Shown here piece by piece: positions 1-11,640 of a DNA stretch of 64,000 nt (positions are counted from its first letter, which is position 1; each line of letters starts with the position of its first letter). The stretch covers positions 712,813 through 776,812 of the forward strand of contig MNCI01005867.1 in the NCBI GenBank assembly GCA_015680685.1. The letters run 5' to 3'. Made by a program: the position numbers and the translations under genes. The stretch is from Gnetum montanum (lineage: Eukaryota; Streptophyta; Gnetopsida; Gnetales; Gnetaceae). The notes under the pieces were generated by a model. That model was not told where the DNA came from. It ran no database searches and saw nothing but the letters and a program-made list of their open reading frames with translations.

Positions 1-626
1 TTATCGCCTATGCTAATGAGGGAAAGGGTGAAGAGACTAAGTAACTAACTTTAATTAACTAAGTTCTAATGCCTAGCATCAATATCCATTCCCACTTGCC
101 GTTCACACCCTAAACCAATGTAACCTTCTAGGATTACCAAACGCTATTCGTTATTGGGATTACCAAGCGTAATGCACGTGCTCAAAGTGGTCATACTGAA
201 TGCACTTAACTAGGAGTGTTGAGGGTTGAGAGAGATTAATTAACTAATAAAGCATTTAAACAGTTAAAAATAATTAAAGTCCTAATTAGCTTAGTCCATG
301 CATTGCAAGGTTTATCCAAAAATTTCGTCTTTATTTCCGTAGACAAACTTGTGCTCAGGTACAATATTTGCTCGAATAAAGATCTGTTCACTTTGGGACT
401 CCTACTGTGGGCACATGGAAATTACTCTAACTCTGGAATGGAAAAACTACAAGAGTTTGGCTAACGTTTAGATCTAGATGAAGAAACAAGGGAGAGCCGC
501 CTCTTATTTATAGAAATGATAGTGGATTGCGATATCGCGTACGCGATATCACAGGAGAAGACATGATATTGCGTACGATACATCGCATACGTGATATCGT
601 AGCCCATGCGATATTGCATCCCATCA
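1..626 (-). repeat. 3' LTR of element A (cut by the window edge)
   Basis: On the minus strand it begins TGATGGGATGC at 626, directly after the polypurine tract. It carries GATATCGC-type palindromes (about 525-620), the TATA box TCTATAAATAAGAGG (about 500-515) and the motifs shared by all LTRs of this group. It matches 4731-5220. The outer end is beyond position 1. Confidence 0.85.
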
Positions 627-640
627 TACCCCCATGACTG
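627..640 (-). promoter_or_regulatory. Polypurine tract of element A
   Basis: Minus-strand CAGTCATGGGGGTA sits immediately 5' of the LTR start. It matches the tracts at 14634, 29059, 47415 and 59521. It would prime plus-strand DNA synthesis. Confidence 0.8.
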
Positions 641-2590
641 AATAAAAACTCATCCTTGAGTTCCTTACAAAATATTGGGAAGGAATGGGATTATTGACTT
701 GAATGGAACTAATGGTGAATGGGATGACATGTGAATGGATCATCATTACAAAACATGACAAAATTAGTGTTCATGACAATAAGAGTGAACACTATGTACA
801 TTTGACATCAGGCCTTATTTGGCGGCTGAGAAAGAGAGAGAGAGAAAAAGAAATTTTGTTGTTGCCACTACCAAGATTGCGCCTTTCGTTGTCCATCCGT
901 AAGCACGTCATCAATCTTGTTCCTTGCATAACTACTTTAGCACTGATCCATTCCAAGTGTTCCCTCCAGATCCGATCCATTGTTGTATGATTACCATCTA
1001 CACACACAACACAGTCTTATATTAGCAAGGGTAGATGAATCACAATGGAGTTGATACCTTGCTTCAGTGAAAGGTCTATTGGCTGAGTTGTGGTATGTCT
1101 GATTGCGGATTCTGGAGATATAATAATGGTGACTACCAAAGGTGTAGGGGTTAGGAGAAAATTGAAAAAATTGGGTCAGGACCCCCATGACTAAGAGTGA
1201 ACCTCCAGTAGCAATAGAATGGAGAAAGAAAAAGAATAAGAAAGATGAAGAAAAAGAGATAATTGTAACGTCGATGAAAGGGATGTCAAGATGGAAATGA
1301 ACGAAATAGAGTTGATTGCAAAATGTTAAGGGAAAGAATTTAACTGGTGCACCAAATAGGAATGCTAGTGGGTCCTCCCTAAAGTAGGCTCATGCTTATG
1401 ATGTCCTAACAAACCCACATGCAAAGAGTCCGTAGGCTCTGGGAATGTCATTTGGAACAAGAGTTAAAGTCTTAACCACAAGAATTTACCAACAAGAAAA
1501 CAATACGTTAACTAAAATATACACTGATGATACAATTGGCAATGAGGTGAACAATGGAGAGAAGAGAATGGAATGGAATGAAATCCCAAGAACAAGGTGG
1601 TGTACAGCCCCTTGTGTATTTGATGATTAATGTGACTTGGTAGATCCCATTCCAAATCCGGCCTCAAACAAACCACATCTAGTGACTTCGCATTAATGCA
1701 TTCGACCTATCCGTCCACTTAAAGTAACAAGAATGCATCCCCCAAAGAGCCACCACCATTCCGACGAAGCGAAGGAGGAGAGAATAGGAAGTGAGAAGGG
1801 CCTTAGTTAGAGAGAACATGTTTATTTTAGTTCCATAACCAGTGCTTGTAGCCCAAATGATTATTTCGTCTAAGGGGTATGCTTTGAATCCTCACTGTTT
1901 TTTGTGTGTGTTTATACGTGAGAACCACACCATGCAAAGACTTTGTTATTTTTATTAGCTTAGCTTCCTGATGATGAAGCAATGTCAGAATGGTAAGAAA
2001 AATCCAAAAGTAAAACATCCAAGCACCCAAGAGAATGGCCAACAAAAATGCATCAAGTTCCCTTAAAGTCACACCCTTTTCAATCCTTGTGTCCTTCCTT
2101 CGTTTGAGAAATGCCAAGTCACCGATTCGTTATAGTTCTTATTATTGAGAAAGGGACTGTACAGTTCCAAGCCAAGAGAGACCATAGAAATTTGTGGATG
2201 TATGGATGAAGTGGACTCATTGCCTGTCATATCAAAAGAACCATACCTTAGTATCAACATCATAATGTTAAAGGTAAAAGCCAAATGTTAGCAACCAGTA
2301 GAAAATAGTTCATACCATCATTTAATAGCACTTATTGGATGATGAACTTAAGAAAATGGATAAGACACACACATAGACACAAATAAAAGAAAAATTATGA
2401 ACACTGTTGTAAAACAAAAACAAGAAAATTTAAAGAAATTTGTAAAACAAGAATGTGCAAAAAAAAAAAAAAAAACGTGTAAAACAAAAATGTGTAAAAA
2501 AAAAATTAAAAGAAACTGAGGGCCCCAAATGATTAGCATAGGTGGCTATCTCCCCCATGATTGAATTGAAAGGGAGAGATCCAGAATAAT
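641..2590 (-). other. 3' non-coding region of element A
   Basis: About 2 kb without a credible gene. It aligns with G 42345-44090 and more loosely with C 14649-16860, so it is retrotransposon 3' UTR. It holds the conserved stem-loop block (arms 1406-1411 and 1363-1368; loop with CCTCCCTAAAGTAGGC on the plus strand) and two internal polypurine-like motifs (1181-1194 and 2551-2564). Poly(A)-rich tracts lie at 2460-2510. Short ORFs here are chance. Confidence 0.7.
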
Positions 2591-3446
2591 GAGCATTTGT
2601 TTGAATTTCTTAAAAGTGTCCAACTTCTCCCAATTGATGTTTTCAAGTTAAGGGTTGAAAGTTGGCGACGCTCATATTCCAATGTATCTATGCTTTCATT
2701 GTGGTGCAAGTTGTTCCCCCAGTTCGTTCCATGCATGTTGGGGGGTTGCTCTCTTGATTAGCTATCAACCACTGGGTGTTCTTTTGTTGTGTGGTTGCTA
2801 CATACAGGCACTTTTGTATGTTAGTCTCTTTGGCACACCAGTTGCATACAGGAAGTGTTGAACATTCCTCCATATCATCACCCTTTGAGTCACTGTATAT
2901 GATGCATGGAACTTTCTTCTTCTTGATCTTTCCATAAATTTTTTCCTTAGATATTTCCAAGGAAAGATCATGGATTCCTAGGCATGCATTGATGGTGCTG
3001 AGCCATACCCTCCCCATTATAATTGGGAAGTCCCCTTTGTTACTGTTGACTTCTATCACTAGGAAATTAGCTAGGTATGACCAACCACACATAGTGGTAA
3101 TGATGTCCTCCACAAATCCCAAAGGAATAGTGATGGACTAGTCAGCTAGTTCTAGTTGAATATTGCTCTTCTTGAGTGGAGGTAGGTTCTAGGCTTTATA
3201 CATTTCTTGTGAGATTAAGTTGACTTCGTAACCTGAGTCAAGAAGAGCCTTATGAGGTTCATTCCCAATGACTTGGAGATAAATTAGGGGGCTTCCAGGA
3301 TCAGAGAATTTCTTAGGAAGGTGGCCCACCTTGATCCAGTCAGTAATGGTATGTGTTAATATAACCGTGTGCGTTTAGCTCTGTTGTTGGTTTGAAGGGA
3401 GCTTTGAAGCCTTATTTGTTGGAGGAGTGTACATAGACTCAATCGC
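2591..3446 (-). pseudogene. Element A retroviral-type aspartic protease (PR) relic
   Basis: Minus-strand coding remnant of the pol protease, which would cleave the Gag-Pol polyprotein in the virus-like particle. The active-site triad DSG is present, with Asp encoded at 3237-3239, followed by VNLIS and then, in the open stretch 3122-2688, the C-terminal block IIMGRVWLS that matches G. Stops lie between the two parts (for example near 3137 and 3190), so no intact protein can be made. A kept the catalytic Asp while G changed it to Tyr. Downstream the frame continues into the PR-RT spacer and then stops at the large pol deletion near 2590. Confidence 0.75.
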
Positions 3447-4730
3447 TTATGGTTGTGAGAGCTTGTTTGGGCTTTTGGTTCTGAAGAAAGGTGTTCTCTT
3501 CATGCAGTTGTCAGAACCAGCAGCGGGTTGAAGGTTTATAGCTCTCGTAGCATTATGTTGCTGCGGTTGAGTGGGGAGTTCCCCTTGCATCGTTGGAACA
3601 GGTGGTAGTGGAACTATCGGCGTAAGAGATGCGGATGGATTCAGAGGATGGTATGCATGTGGTGTGTCTCTCGGAGGAGAAGGAGTCCTAAAATATTCCC
3701 GAAATTGGTAGTGACGTTGTGGGGTTACGTGACCCATAGAGTCACTTGGAGAAACCGGCTGTTGCACGTAATAGCCATATGGGTCTAGTTGCTAGTAAGG
3801 GTATTGTTGCCTAGGCGGTGGCATCCCCCATGACTATGGGTGTTGCCACTGCTAGTGTTTCTCGATAGGTTGTGGTGGAGTTCCACTTGGATAATATGTT
3901 AACAGTTGGTGGAACTGCCTTGGGTTACCTTGGGGATAAGGTAAGCTTCGGTGTGCTTGCCGTTTGTCAAGTCTTGGGTTGAGTGCATACACCCCGGACT
4001 CTTGCAAATGTGAGATTATTGGGCAACATCCCTTAGGATGGTCATATTGGCAGATCTCACATCCACCATCATTATCCGTGTTAGAATCCACAACCTCATC
4101 GGGGATAGTCATTTTTCCCTTACCCTTGTTACATGCATGGTCTGAATCTCTCTGCTTTTTCTTATCATGGTCACTACTTCGTTCCTTAGACTCCTCTACG
4201 ATTTTTAGAACGGTTTCAATTTTACTATCTAAGGAGCTCCATATTTGATCTACCTTACCCAACACTTCTGTTATTAATCTTTGAAGCGGTAAGGTTTTTC
4301 TATTCACCAACTCTTCGAGTGGTGACTCATCCTTTTCCTCGTAGAATCTTGCTCCCTTCTTTTGGAGGGAAGGATCATAGTTATACTCTTTTGTGCTTTC
4401 TCTTTTCCGTAGCTCCCCTTCTTCCTTAGCTACTTGCTCCAACAATCTATGAAATTCATGGGACCTAAGTTTAGATAATCTCCCTTGGGCATATGTCACA
4501 AGGGTTCTCCTGGTTTCATGTCTTAGCCCATCTACGAGGTGGTGGAGTTGATCCCTTTGTGGGTAACCATGGCTTGGACAACGATGTAGCAATGTGTAAT
4601 ATCAGCTCATGGCAGCATCCAAGGGTTCGTGATTACCCTGTTTCCATCCTTGGATCTGCTTACGCAAGTTGGACACTCTGGAGTACGTTTGGTATTTATC
4701 GTTAAACAATTCTAGCATTGTACTCCACCT
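3447..4730 (-). pseudogene. Element A gag relic (capsid/nucleocapsid)
   Basis: Minus-strand gag, best preserved as a 246-codon open stretch (4592-3852). It holds the Retrotrans_gag-type capsid core, reading toward HRLLEQVAKEEGEL, then an acidic linker and one zinc knuckle CEICQYDHPKGCC (CX2CX3HX4C), the spacing usual in Athila/Tat gag. A proline/glutamine-rich tail follows (3767-3447). Upstream the open stretch 4799-4602 carries RRWSTMLELF-like sequence fused to LTR sequence at about 4731, so the first part of gag, the leader and the primer site are deleted. Gag would form the particle and package RNA. Stops separate the pieces. Confidence 0.8.
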
Positions 4731-5220
4731 CCAAACACTATTCGTTATTGGGATTACCAAGCGTAACACACGTGCTCGAAGTGGTCGTACTGAATGCACT
4801 TAACTAGGAGTGTTGAGGGTTGAGAGAGATTAATTAACTAATAAAGCATTTAAATAATTGACAATAATTAAAGTCCTAATTAGCTTAGTCCATGCACTAC
4901 AAGGTTTATCCAAAAAGTTCGTCTTTATTTCCATACACAAACTTGTGCTCAGGTACAATATTTGCTCGAATAAAGATCCGTTCACTTTGGGACTCCTACT
5001 ATAAGCACATGGAAATTACTCTAACTCTGGAATGGAAAAACTACAAGAGTTTGGCTAAGGTCTAGATCTAGATGGAGAAACAAGGGAGAGCCGCCTCTTA
5101 TTTATAGAAATGGCAATAGACTACGATATCGCATACGCAATATCGCAGGAGAAGATGTGATATCACGTATGATACATTGTGTATGCGATATCACAACCCA
5201 TGTGATATCATGTCCCATCA
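4731..5220 (-). repeat. Truncated 5' LTR of element A
   Basis: Same LTR as 1-626: shared stretches include the AATAAAGA region, the TATA box near 5100 and GATATCGC palindromes to 5215, and it ends in CCCATCA (minus TGATGGG). Its downstream (U5) part is missing; the LTR joins gag codons at 4728-4735, where CCAAAC is common to the LTR and the junction. A deletion between LTR and gag is the simplest reading. Confidence 0.75.
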
Positions 5221-7080
5221 AATGTTCATACTAGTACACATTGCATTCATTCTTAGCTTTAGAACTTCAGGCCGTAACCTCCTCCATTACAGTAAATTTT
5301 TCTTTATTCTTAAAACTTTTGCATCCATTCTTCTTCTTCTTCTTCTTCTCTTTATTTTTGTTGATTACTTGTTCAGTTTTTTCTTCTACTATCTTAAGTT
5401 TTGTTGCAGACTTTTCATCCATAGAATCCCATATTTTCTCTACCTTTGTTGCAATATCATTTACTAATTTCTAAATAGGTAGATTCTTTCATTGAATCAT
5501 GTCTTCTATTGTTTCTTCTTCTTGTGTCTCATAAATTCTCACATCATTTTTTCTAATAGTAGGATCTTTATTGTATTCTTTAGTTAACTCTCTCTTATGT
5601 AGCTATCCTTCTTCTTTTGTCACTTGATCTAGTAATCGTTAAATTCGATGGGTTGTTATCTTTGATAATTACCCTTGGGTATATACTTCAAGTGTCTCTC
5701 TTATTTTGTTTCTTAACCCATTAATGATATGCCTCAATTGTTCCCTTTGAGAAAATCCATGGCCTAGGCATTGATGTAATAGTGAATAATATCTATCCGT
5801 TGTTGCATCAATGGATTTAGATGTCCCTTGTTTCTGTTTTTAGATTTATTTTTTTTAAGTTTGATACTCTAGAATACATTTGATATTTATCATTAAAGAG
5901 CTATAACATGGTACTTCATCTTCTAATAGATTCCAATTCTAAGGATCTGCACTAGCTTTTCACTTCCTTTATGAGTGTCTTGGGAAACACATTTAGTTTC
6001 CACTAATCATTCTCTGTGTCTTTTAGAGCACACACTTCATGAAAGGCCTCAAGGTAATGTTGTGGATTTGCATTACATCATCCTTCAAACTTTAGAATGT
6101 TATTCATATCAAGTTGCTTGATGTACATTGCTTCCCTAATATTGAGCATACTTCGAGTTAACAGTAGGAATTCTTCATAATCCTAGGGTTTGTATGCAAT
6201 GTTATAATGAAAATCCCTCTGATGTTCATAATGTTCTCTTCTCTCATGTTTGATTCCCCTTTCTCTATCTTCTTCAACATCTTCTTTTACATTAGGATGT
6301 TTTCTTTTGTTAGTATGCCTCTCATGATCCATTTTTCTTTCCCTATCATGATTCCTTGATCTTTGTTCTTCCTTGTTAAACTTTGTTGATGAGTGTAATG
6401 AAGAGGATGGTGGACTTGGAGAATGGTATTGATTGGTTTTCCTTCTATGACTCCTTGATTCATTTCTTTTAACTTTTTCAAAGATCTTAGGCCTTAAATT
6501 CCTTCCAAGTCTGGAGTTTGCCTCATTTCTTCTAGGAGTTTCGACAAGGACTAAACATAATCCTAGCTTTAAAGGATCTTTAGTGCATAGAACAAGTCAT
6601 TGAGAACTAGATCTATAAGAATGATAAGACCTTTTAGCTTTGTATGACACATATTCCTTTTCTATGAGGATAATGGTTTGTGGGGCTCTTTTTCCTTTAT
6701 ATTATTCATATCTTGTTACCATGATAACATACATTCTTGCTTGAGGCTCTATTGGTTGATATGGTTTGGTCATATTCTTGGTAACTTGATACTCCTCTTG
6801 TGCATGACCAAGATTTAATCTTTGCAAGGCTACTTAAAGCATAGATAATGTTGAGCATTCTTGTGGTAAGATAATATTGCCTTGTAAGTTTCTCCATCTA
6901 AACTATTCATCGTGGTAAAAAAATTAATATGAAATACAAGCAACAAGAAATAGCATGAGCATATGATATTCTTACTTACATAAGTCCACTCCAATTTTCT
7001 TCATTATAGTTTAGGTTATTACTTTCATTAAGATCAATAGTAGGTGGGAATTTCACTTTAGGTATGTAAGCCATTTTAAG
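5221..7080 (-). pseudogene. Element B: strongly decayed Gypsy gag
   Basis: On the minus strand, interrupted by many stops, are recognisable parts of the same gag: the capsid core around 5950-5600 (counterparts of RVSNLRKQIQGW, the HxxDGLRHET block and the HRLLEQV block), a Lys/Glu-rich stretch encoded by (GAA)n near 5325-5350, an Arg/His-rich stretch near 6480-6230, and an N-terminal block near 6900-6740 like the LQGNIVLP part of G gag. It is more diverged from A, C and G than they are from each other. Element A abuts it at 5220 and probably inserted into it. No zinc knuckle is seen, since A's insertion point lies upstream of where it should be. Confidence 0.6.
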
Positions 7081-7191
7081 TTGGTTAATGCTTAAATGTA
7101 TTTATGTATTAAAAAATTATTCTAAGTGTTAAAGATAGACTTGATACAATGAATTGTGATAAGATCAATTAATTAGCAAACATTGACACAT

Positions 7192-7510
7192 TCCCTACAA
7201 TTGTGCGAATGATGAGTGGTAGGAAATTCTAACACTCAACCATACAAGTCACAAGTGTTCACGTGTGACCAAATCATAATCCGTGGATGGATAATGTAAA
7301 TATATTAGTGAGTTGATAAGAAGTTCATGATCATTATCTTCTCACTTGAGTTATCAAAATGTAAAATATATAGTTTAACTCTTAGTGAGGTATATGATTA
7401 AATGATGATGGTAAGCTTTAAGTATACTAATAATAGACATAGTGAAAATGGATATAAATTCTATGAATTAAGAATAATAAGAATGTAAAGTTATTCTAGC
7501 CTATAACACC
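7192..7510 (-). repeat. Element B primer-binding site remnant and partial 5' LTR
   Basis: At 7210 begins TGATGAGTGGTAGG..., the complement of the usual LTR end CACTCATCA, with CAACCATACAAGTCACAAGTGTTCACG as in C and F. Just inside, 7192-7209 is a degenerate relative of the tRNA-Asp primer site. Similarity fades near 7510 and the LTR start is not found. Confidence 0.55.
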
Positions 7511-8283
7511 TCTATTAATTATCTATAAAATTCCTATAAATAACTAATAGAGATGCTATGAATATCCAAGAATATGAATTTAACCTTAATTGATTAACTT
7601 AAAAATAAGCGGTAAAACTAGATAAAAATTATTAATTAAAAATGCAAATATAGTAGACCAATACAACATGGAAAAATTTTATAATACTCTCATAGATAAT
7701 TAAATAAAATTTATTTAGAGAAAATTAGAATTTTATGTAGCCACAAAAGGTAGATGTCTAAAACTTCCACTAGTTACATCATAAAATAGTATGTAAAATA
7801 ACAATTTCAATGACACTTATTTCACCTTAATTAGACATCTAGAAATAAAGTTATTTGTATTTTAAGTTCACTAAATTAAATAATAAAATAATAATATATA
7901 ATAAATAATATTAAAAATTCCCAAAAATATGAAATGAAAAATGTTCCTTGCAATCTCACAGTTCAAATAGCATAGACAACAAATTCATATCTATCATACT
8001 TATTTATTTATTCACAAAAATAAGTACAAAGTGTACCAGGTCTCTATTTTACAAAAATACAAAATATATAAAAACTAGCTTATATATATATATATGGCCA
8101 AGATGATTTTAAATAAAATGATTTTAACCAAGCTTGACTACTGGACGAGGTAACAAGATAACTAAAAACGGAATCACTCATCCCTCCTCTGTTTCTCTAC
8201 CAGTTACCTAATTTAGTTTTACCCTCTCAGTTAAGTTTGTATAGAGATATATGTATCTAAGCTCGTGGAGTCGTTTCGTAGGC

Positions 8284-8397
8284 AATGAGTAGAATTTAAT
8301 TAATTTTCACCCATAATAGGATATATATCTGAACATCCATATCAAATCTTTAATGGAGATCATGTGTAACCTCCTATATCACTAATCATATCTTTAG
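8284..8397. repeat. Direct repeat, continuous copy
   Basis: AATGAGTAGAATTTAATTA followed by the ~93-bp block starting TTTTCACCCATAATAGGATA. Both parts recur downstream, the second part at 9907-9998 with few differences. Confidence 0.7.
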
Positions 8398-9217
8398 CAT
8401 GAATAAGTCCATCATCCCACAGGTGCCACCTCTTCAATTCCTGTAGTTTCCATCTCTCTCTCCTCTTTCTCTACATCATTCATTCATCATTGTTTTCCAA
8501 TCCCTATGAGCAATTTATCCATTAATTGATTCTAAACCTAACCATCATCCTCTTGCTTATTTTCAAGCCATTACCATCAAATTCATTTATCTAGATCAAC
8601 AATGAGCATTCAATCTATGCCTAGCTAGTGGCATTTTAGTTGAAAAATGCATTGTTATCTACAATAACATCATCCATCATCATGTAACATGTGTGCTCTA
8701 AACTCTTTTTATCCACATCTATTTTTTATCATTTGATTTTTTGAATCTCTTTCCTTCCTATCTAGCTATTCATCTATTTTTCTATTCCCTTGCTACATTC
8801 TATTATATTTGTGCTATTATATATATATATATATTCCTCCTATATCTCTTTCTATTCCTATTTTGTTTTATTTTTCTACTTAGTATATTTGTGAGGTTGG
8901 AGTGAATCTACTCTATTTTGATAAGGATGTAACTAAGTGCATATTGAGTGGGATAGGTAGGGATTTCTATTATGTTATTTTATTAGTTACATATGACATC
9001 ACTTTGGTCATGCTTGTGTGTGGGATTTAGCCATGTCCTACTTTTTTGGTATAGCACCATCCTCATTATAGGTGTATTAGCATTATCCTATTTTCTATCC
9101 TCATTTTAAAATTTTTTTATATCTATTTGCATATATTTATCCAATTGTACCACACTATCTCTTAATTTCTTTTCATTTTTTAATTTTTCTTAGTCTTTGC
9201 TTTTAAAAAAAAATCAA

Positions 9218-9998
9218 TGAGTAGAATTTAATTATTTTTTAAAGTGAAATCAACATTCAAAGAAGATAAAGGTACATGTCTCTTCTTCTTTTGTTTTTGT
9301 ATAATTTATTGAAGTTTGTTTTACTATCAGCTCAATGAGGGTAGATAAGCTCCTTTTCAATATCACTTCTACATCAACATAAAATCATTAGGCATTAGGT
9401 CAAACTTTGAAGGATATCTCTACTTTACTAATCCTATCCCTTAAACAAAGACCATGTTAATCATTTATCATGATTCTCATCATCTTATAGTTTCTTTAAC
9501 TACTTTTCAAGAAGCCACTTCCCTTCCTCAGGATGACGAGATTGCTGTTACTCTTGATCTTGAAGTTAACATCCCTTCACTCATATCTATTGGTGATCAA
9601 CCATCTATCTTTGTTGCATCACCAACACCCAAAAATCTTCTTTTATAAACATCCATCCTCATCAGTAAACAACACACACTATGTAGCGGCCAACTAATAT
9701 GCATTCTCCTTTTGTGATGAATCTGCCATCATCAATGTTGCTATCACCAAATCATTTTTAGTAGCCTATTCCTCAATCTTTATAGCTTCATATGCAATTG
9801 ATTTAACTCCATATTATCTTTCTCCTCGATATATTACCTAGCTTACTACCTTAACTGTCACATTACTTAGACCATCAAAGCTATTTGTTGTTAATTTTCC
9901 ACCTAATTTTTCACCCATAATAGGATATATATCTCAACATCCATATCAAATCTTTAAAGGAGATCATGTGTAACCTCCTATATCGCTAATCATATCAA
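9218..9998. repeat. Direct repeat, copy split by ~670 bp
   Basis: The first 19-20 bases of the repeat lie at 9218-9237 and the remainder at 9907-9998. The intervening ~670 bp would be a later insertion, with TTAATT/CTAATT-like sequence on either side. No known transposon ends are obvious. Confidence 0.5.
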
Positions 9999-11070
9999 TG
10001 GCCATGCGATCTAGAATATACCTCAACCAATCAATTGAAGCAATAACAAATTTTATTTCCCATAGTGCACACTCCAAACTTGTTCATTTGCTCTTTCTAC
10101 TATATGCACATAGGTAACCAATCACTTTTGTTTATAATGATGGGTATGTTTTTATTATAACCATAACCATAACATATTTATTTTCAAAAAGGAAATCTAT
10201 TTCAATCATCTAGCATGTTTCATTGCCTAAATCTGTTTAAGCATGTATTTATATGGATGTTTCTAAAAATGCATCTAAATTACTTTCATGAAGTTATCAT
10301 TTTCATGTAGAAGTTTCGTTGTTAAAGAAACTTTTTTTTTGTTGTAAATGAAGTGTTAGTCTAGCAGTAAGAGTCTTAGTGGGCTTGGTAACCTGGGTCT
10401 AATAGATCCAAAGAATTTCAATGAACTGAGGTAAAAAATTCAATTTCAATTTCAAATTTATCATTCTAACTAAAAACGGAATCACTTAATATGCCTAAAT
10501 TTATCAATTTCAAAACTTCAATTTCAATTATGCCATTCTAAATGTTTGACAGCCCTAAAGTGATTATGAATGATAACATAAGCTTCGACCCTTAATTGGT
10601 TAAGGATGATAAAATAAGGTTAAAGAACTAAACGCTAAACTAGATGCTTCCAAATGACTGTTGACACCATTATCGCCCATAAACGGGGCCTTATGCATCC
10701 AATAAAACCATGAGTTTTAACTGCCACCAATCAATTCAAACTAACAAATCTAATGTTTAGATTAAATTTAATTGATGTTCTCTTGATGAACTGCTATAAT
10801 TTAGTTAACAAATAAACTGCGAGTGCTCATAATGTTTGATGGTTCATACTTACTTTTGGCAAAACAGAGCAATATTCGAACATCAAAGTTGCAGGTTGAT
10901 TTGCATGAAATATTTTAAAAATGTTTCTTTCTTATTTTTATCACAAGCTGGTAAGAAACCACATCTCCGTGTACACCTGCATTATACGAGCCTGGCTTGT
11001 TGCCACTGCCATCCACTGCAGTTCTGCCTGCCTGCCTACTCTCACGTGCACAGTCATCTGCCTGCACCTA

Positions 11071-11640
11071 GTAAATTTGCCCAACAAAACATCATCATCT
11101 TCATCGCCATTTATACGAGAAAGTGCAACTATAGCATTAGGCATCATTGCCAATTCTTCAGCGAACCACCGCAATGTTGTTCTAAGATCCTTAGCTTTGC
11201 CGGCACTGCTTTGCACATATTCAGAAATTGCAGACGCCAATGGCATAGCAATCAAAACATGGACTCACAAATTTGTGTAAGCTTTTTCCGAGAGAAACTA
11301 CGTCTGCATCTGCGTCTCAGACTTTGTTCCATCACACCAAGGTAGACCTCCCAACTTTTCTACGCCTCATTACCCACTCTAACGATAAACAAGTGCTATC
11401 GCAGGCATGTTGGGGTCTCTACTATCTGACCTACCACAAAACACAACTCTTTCTGAAGCAGGTCCTGCTCAACAGCGCTGTTGTTCCACACATTGTAAGA
11501 TTACTGGAGCTGAGTTCCATATTTGTAATTCATCCTGCGGTTCTGCTCATGGAATTCAGCAGCCAGTACATGGAAATTGGGATTCTCCTGGAAAACGCAA
11601 TTCTGCAAAGGGTAGCATCTCTTTTGCAATGGCTGCTTAC
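11071..11640 (+). pseudogene. Importin-alpha (karyopherin alpha) ARM-repeat relic
   Basis: Two overlapping frames align in order with consecutive armadillo repeats of importin-alpha, the cytosolic adaptor that binds nuclear localisation signals and importin-beta. Frame one (11071-11277) has RESATIALGIIANSSANHR, the position of the REQAVWALGN-type helix, then LALPALL and a TWTHKF that replaces the family's TWTLSNF. Frame two (11348-11640) has LPTFLRLITHSNDKQVLSQ followed by ACWGLYYL, the family's LIHSNDEEVLTDACWALSYL region, then VVPHIVRLLEL and an H2-like LLENAILQRVASLL. A frameshift near 11280, loss of the conserved Trp-Asn ladder residues and missing ends make it non-functional. It is richer in G+C than its surroundings. 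Whether it was a processed copy or a captured genomic fragment is open; no poly(A) tail is visible. Confidence 0.65.

Larger units (their letters stand above)
1..5220 (-). mobile_element. Element A: Athila-like Gypsy derivative lacking RT-RNaseH-integrase
   Basis: Read on the minus strand the order is a truncated LTR (5220-4731), gag, protease, a long non-coding 3' region, a polypurine tract and the 3' LTR, which runs off the window at position 1. Compared with element G (35253-44130) the interval from just after protease to the end of integrase is missing: the sequence passes near 2590 from the match to G ~39475 directly into the match to G ~42345, a loss of about 2.9 kb. It could move only with enzymes supplied in trans. 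The target duplication cannot be tested because one end lies outside the window. Confidence 0.85.
7511..10830. other. AT-rich DNA without recognisable genes
   Basis: No supported coding region. Contents: AT microsatellites at 8085-8097 and 8817-8834, a split direct repeat (8284-8397 versus 9218-9237 plus 9907-9998), and a 20-bp direct repeat at 8159-8178 and 10467-10486 (TAACTAAAAACGGAATCACT). A 64-codon ORF at 9454-9648 has no recognisable motif and is probably chance. Confidence 0.5.

Noticed and set aside
518-626. Repeated GATATCGC units suggesting a CRISPR-like array
   Set aside because: Units are ~10 bp, spacing is irregular, they lie in LTR promoters and there are no cas genes.
5177-5474. 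Plus-strand hydrophobic ORFs rich in Phe/Leu
   Set aside because: They are the reverse complement of a Lys/Glu-rich (GAA)n stretch of element B gag, not membrane proteins.
9454-9648. 64-codon plus-strand ORF starting MLIIYHDSHH
   Set aside because: No recognisable domain, no flanking gene structure, and length expected by chance.
10941-11255. Minus-strand ORF of 104 codons
   Set aside because: Antisense of the importin-alpha relic.
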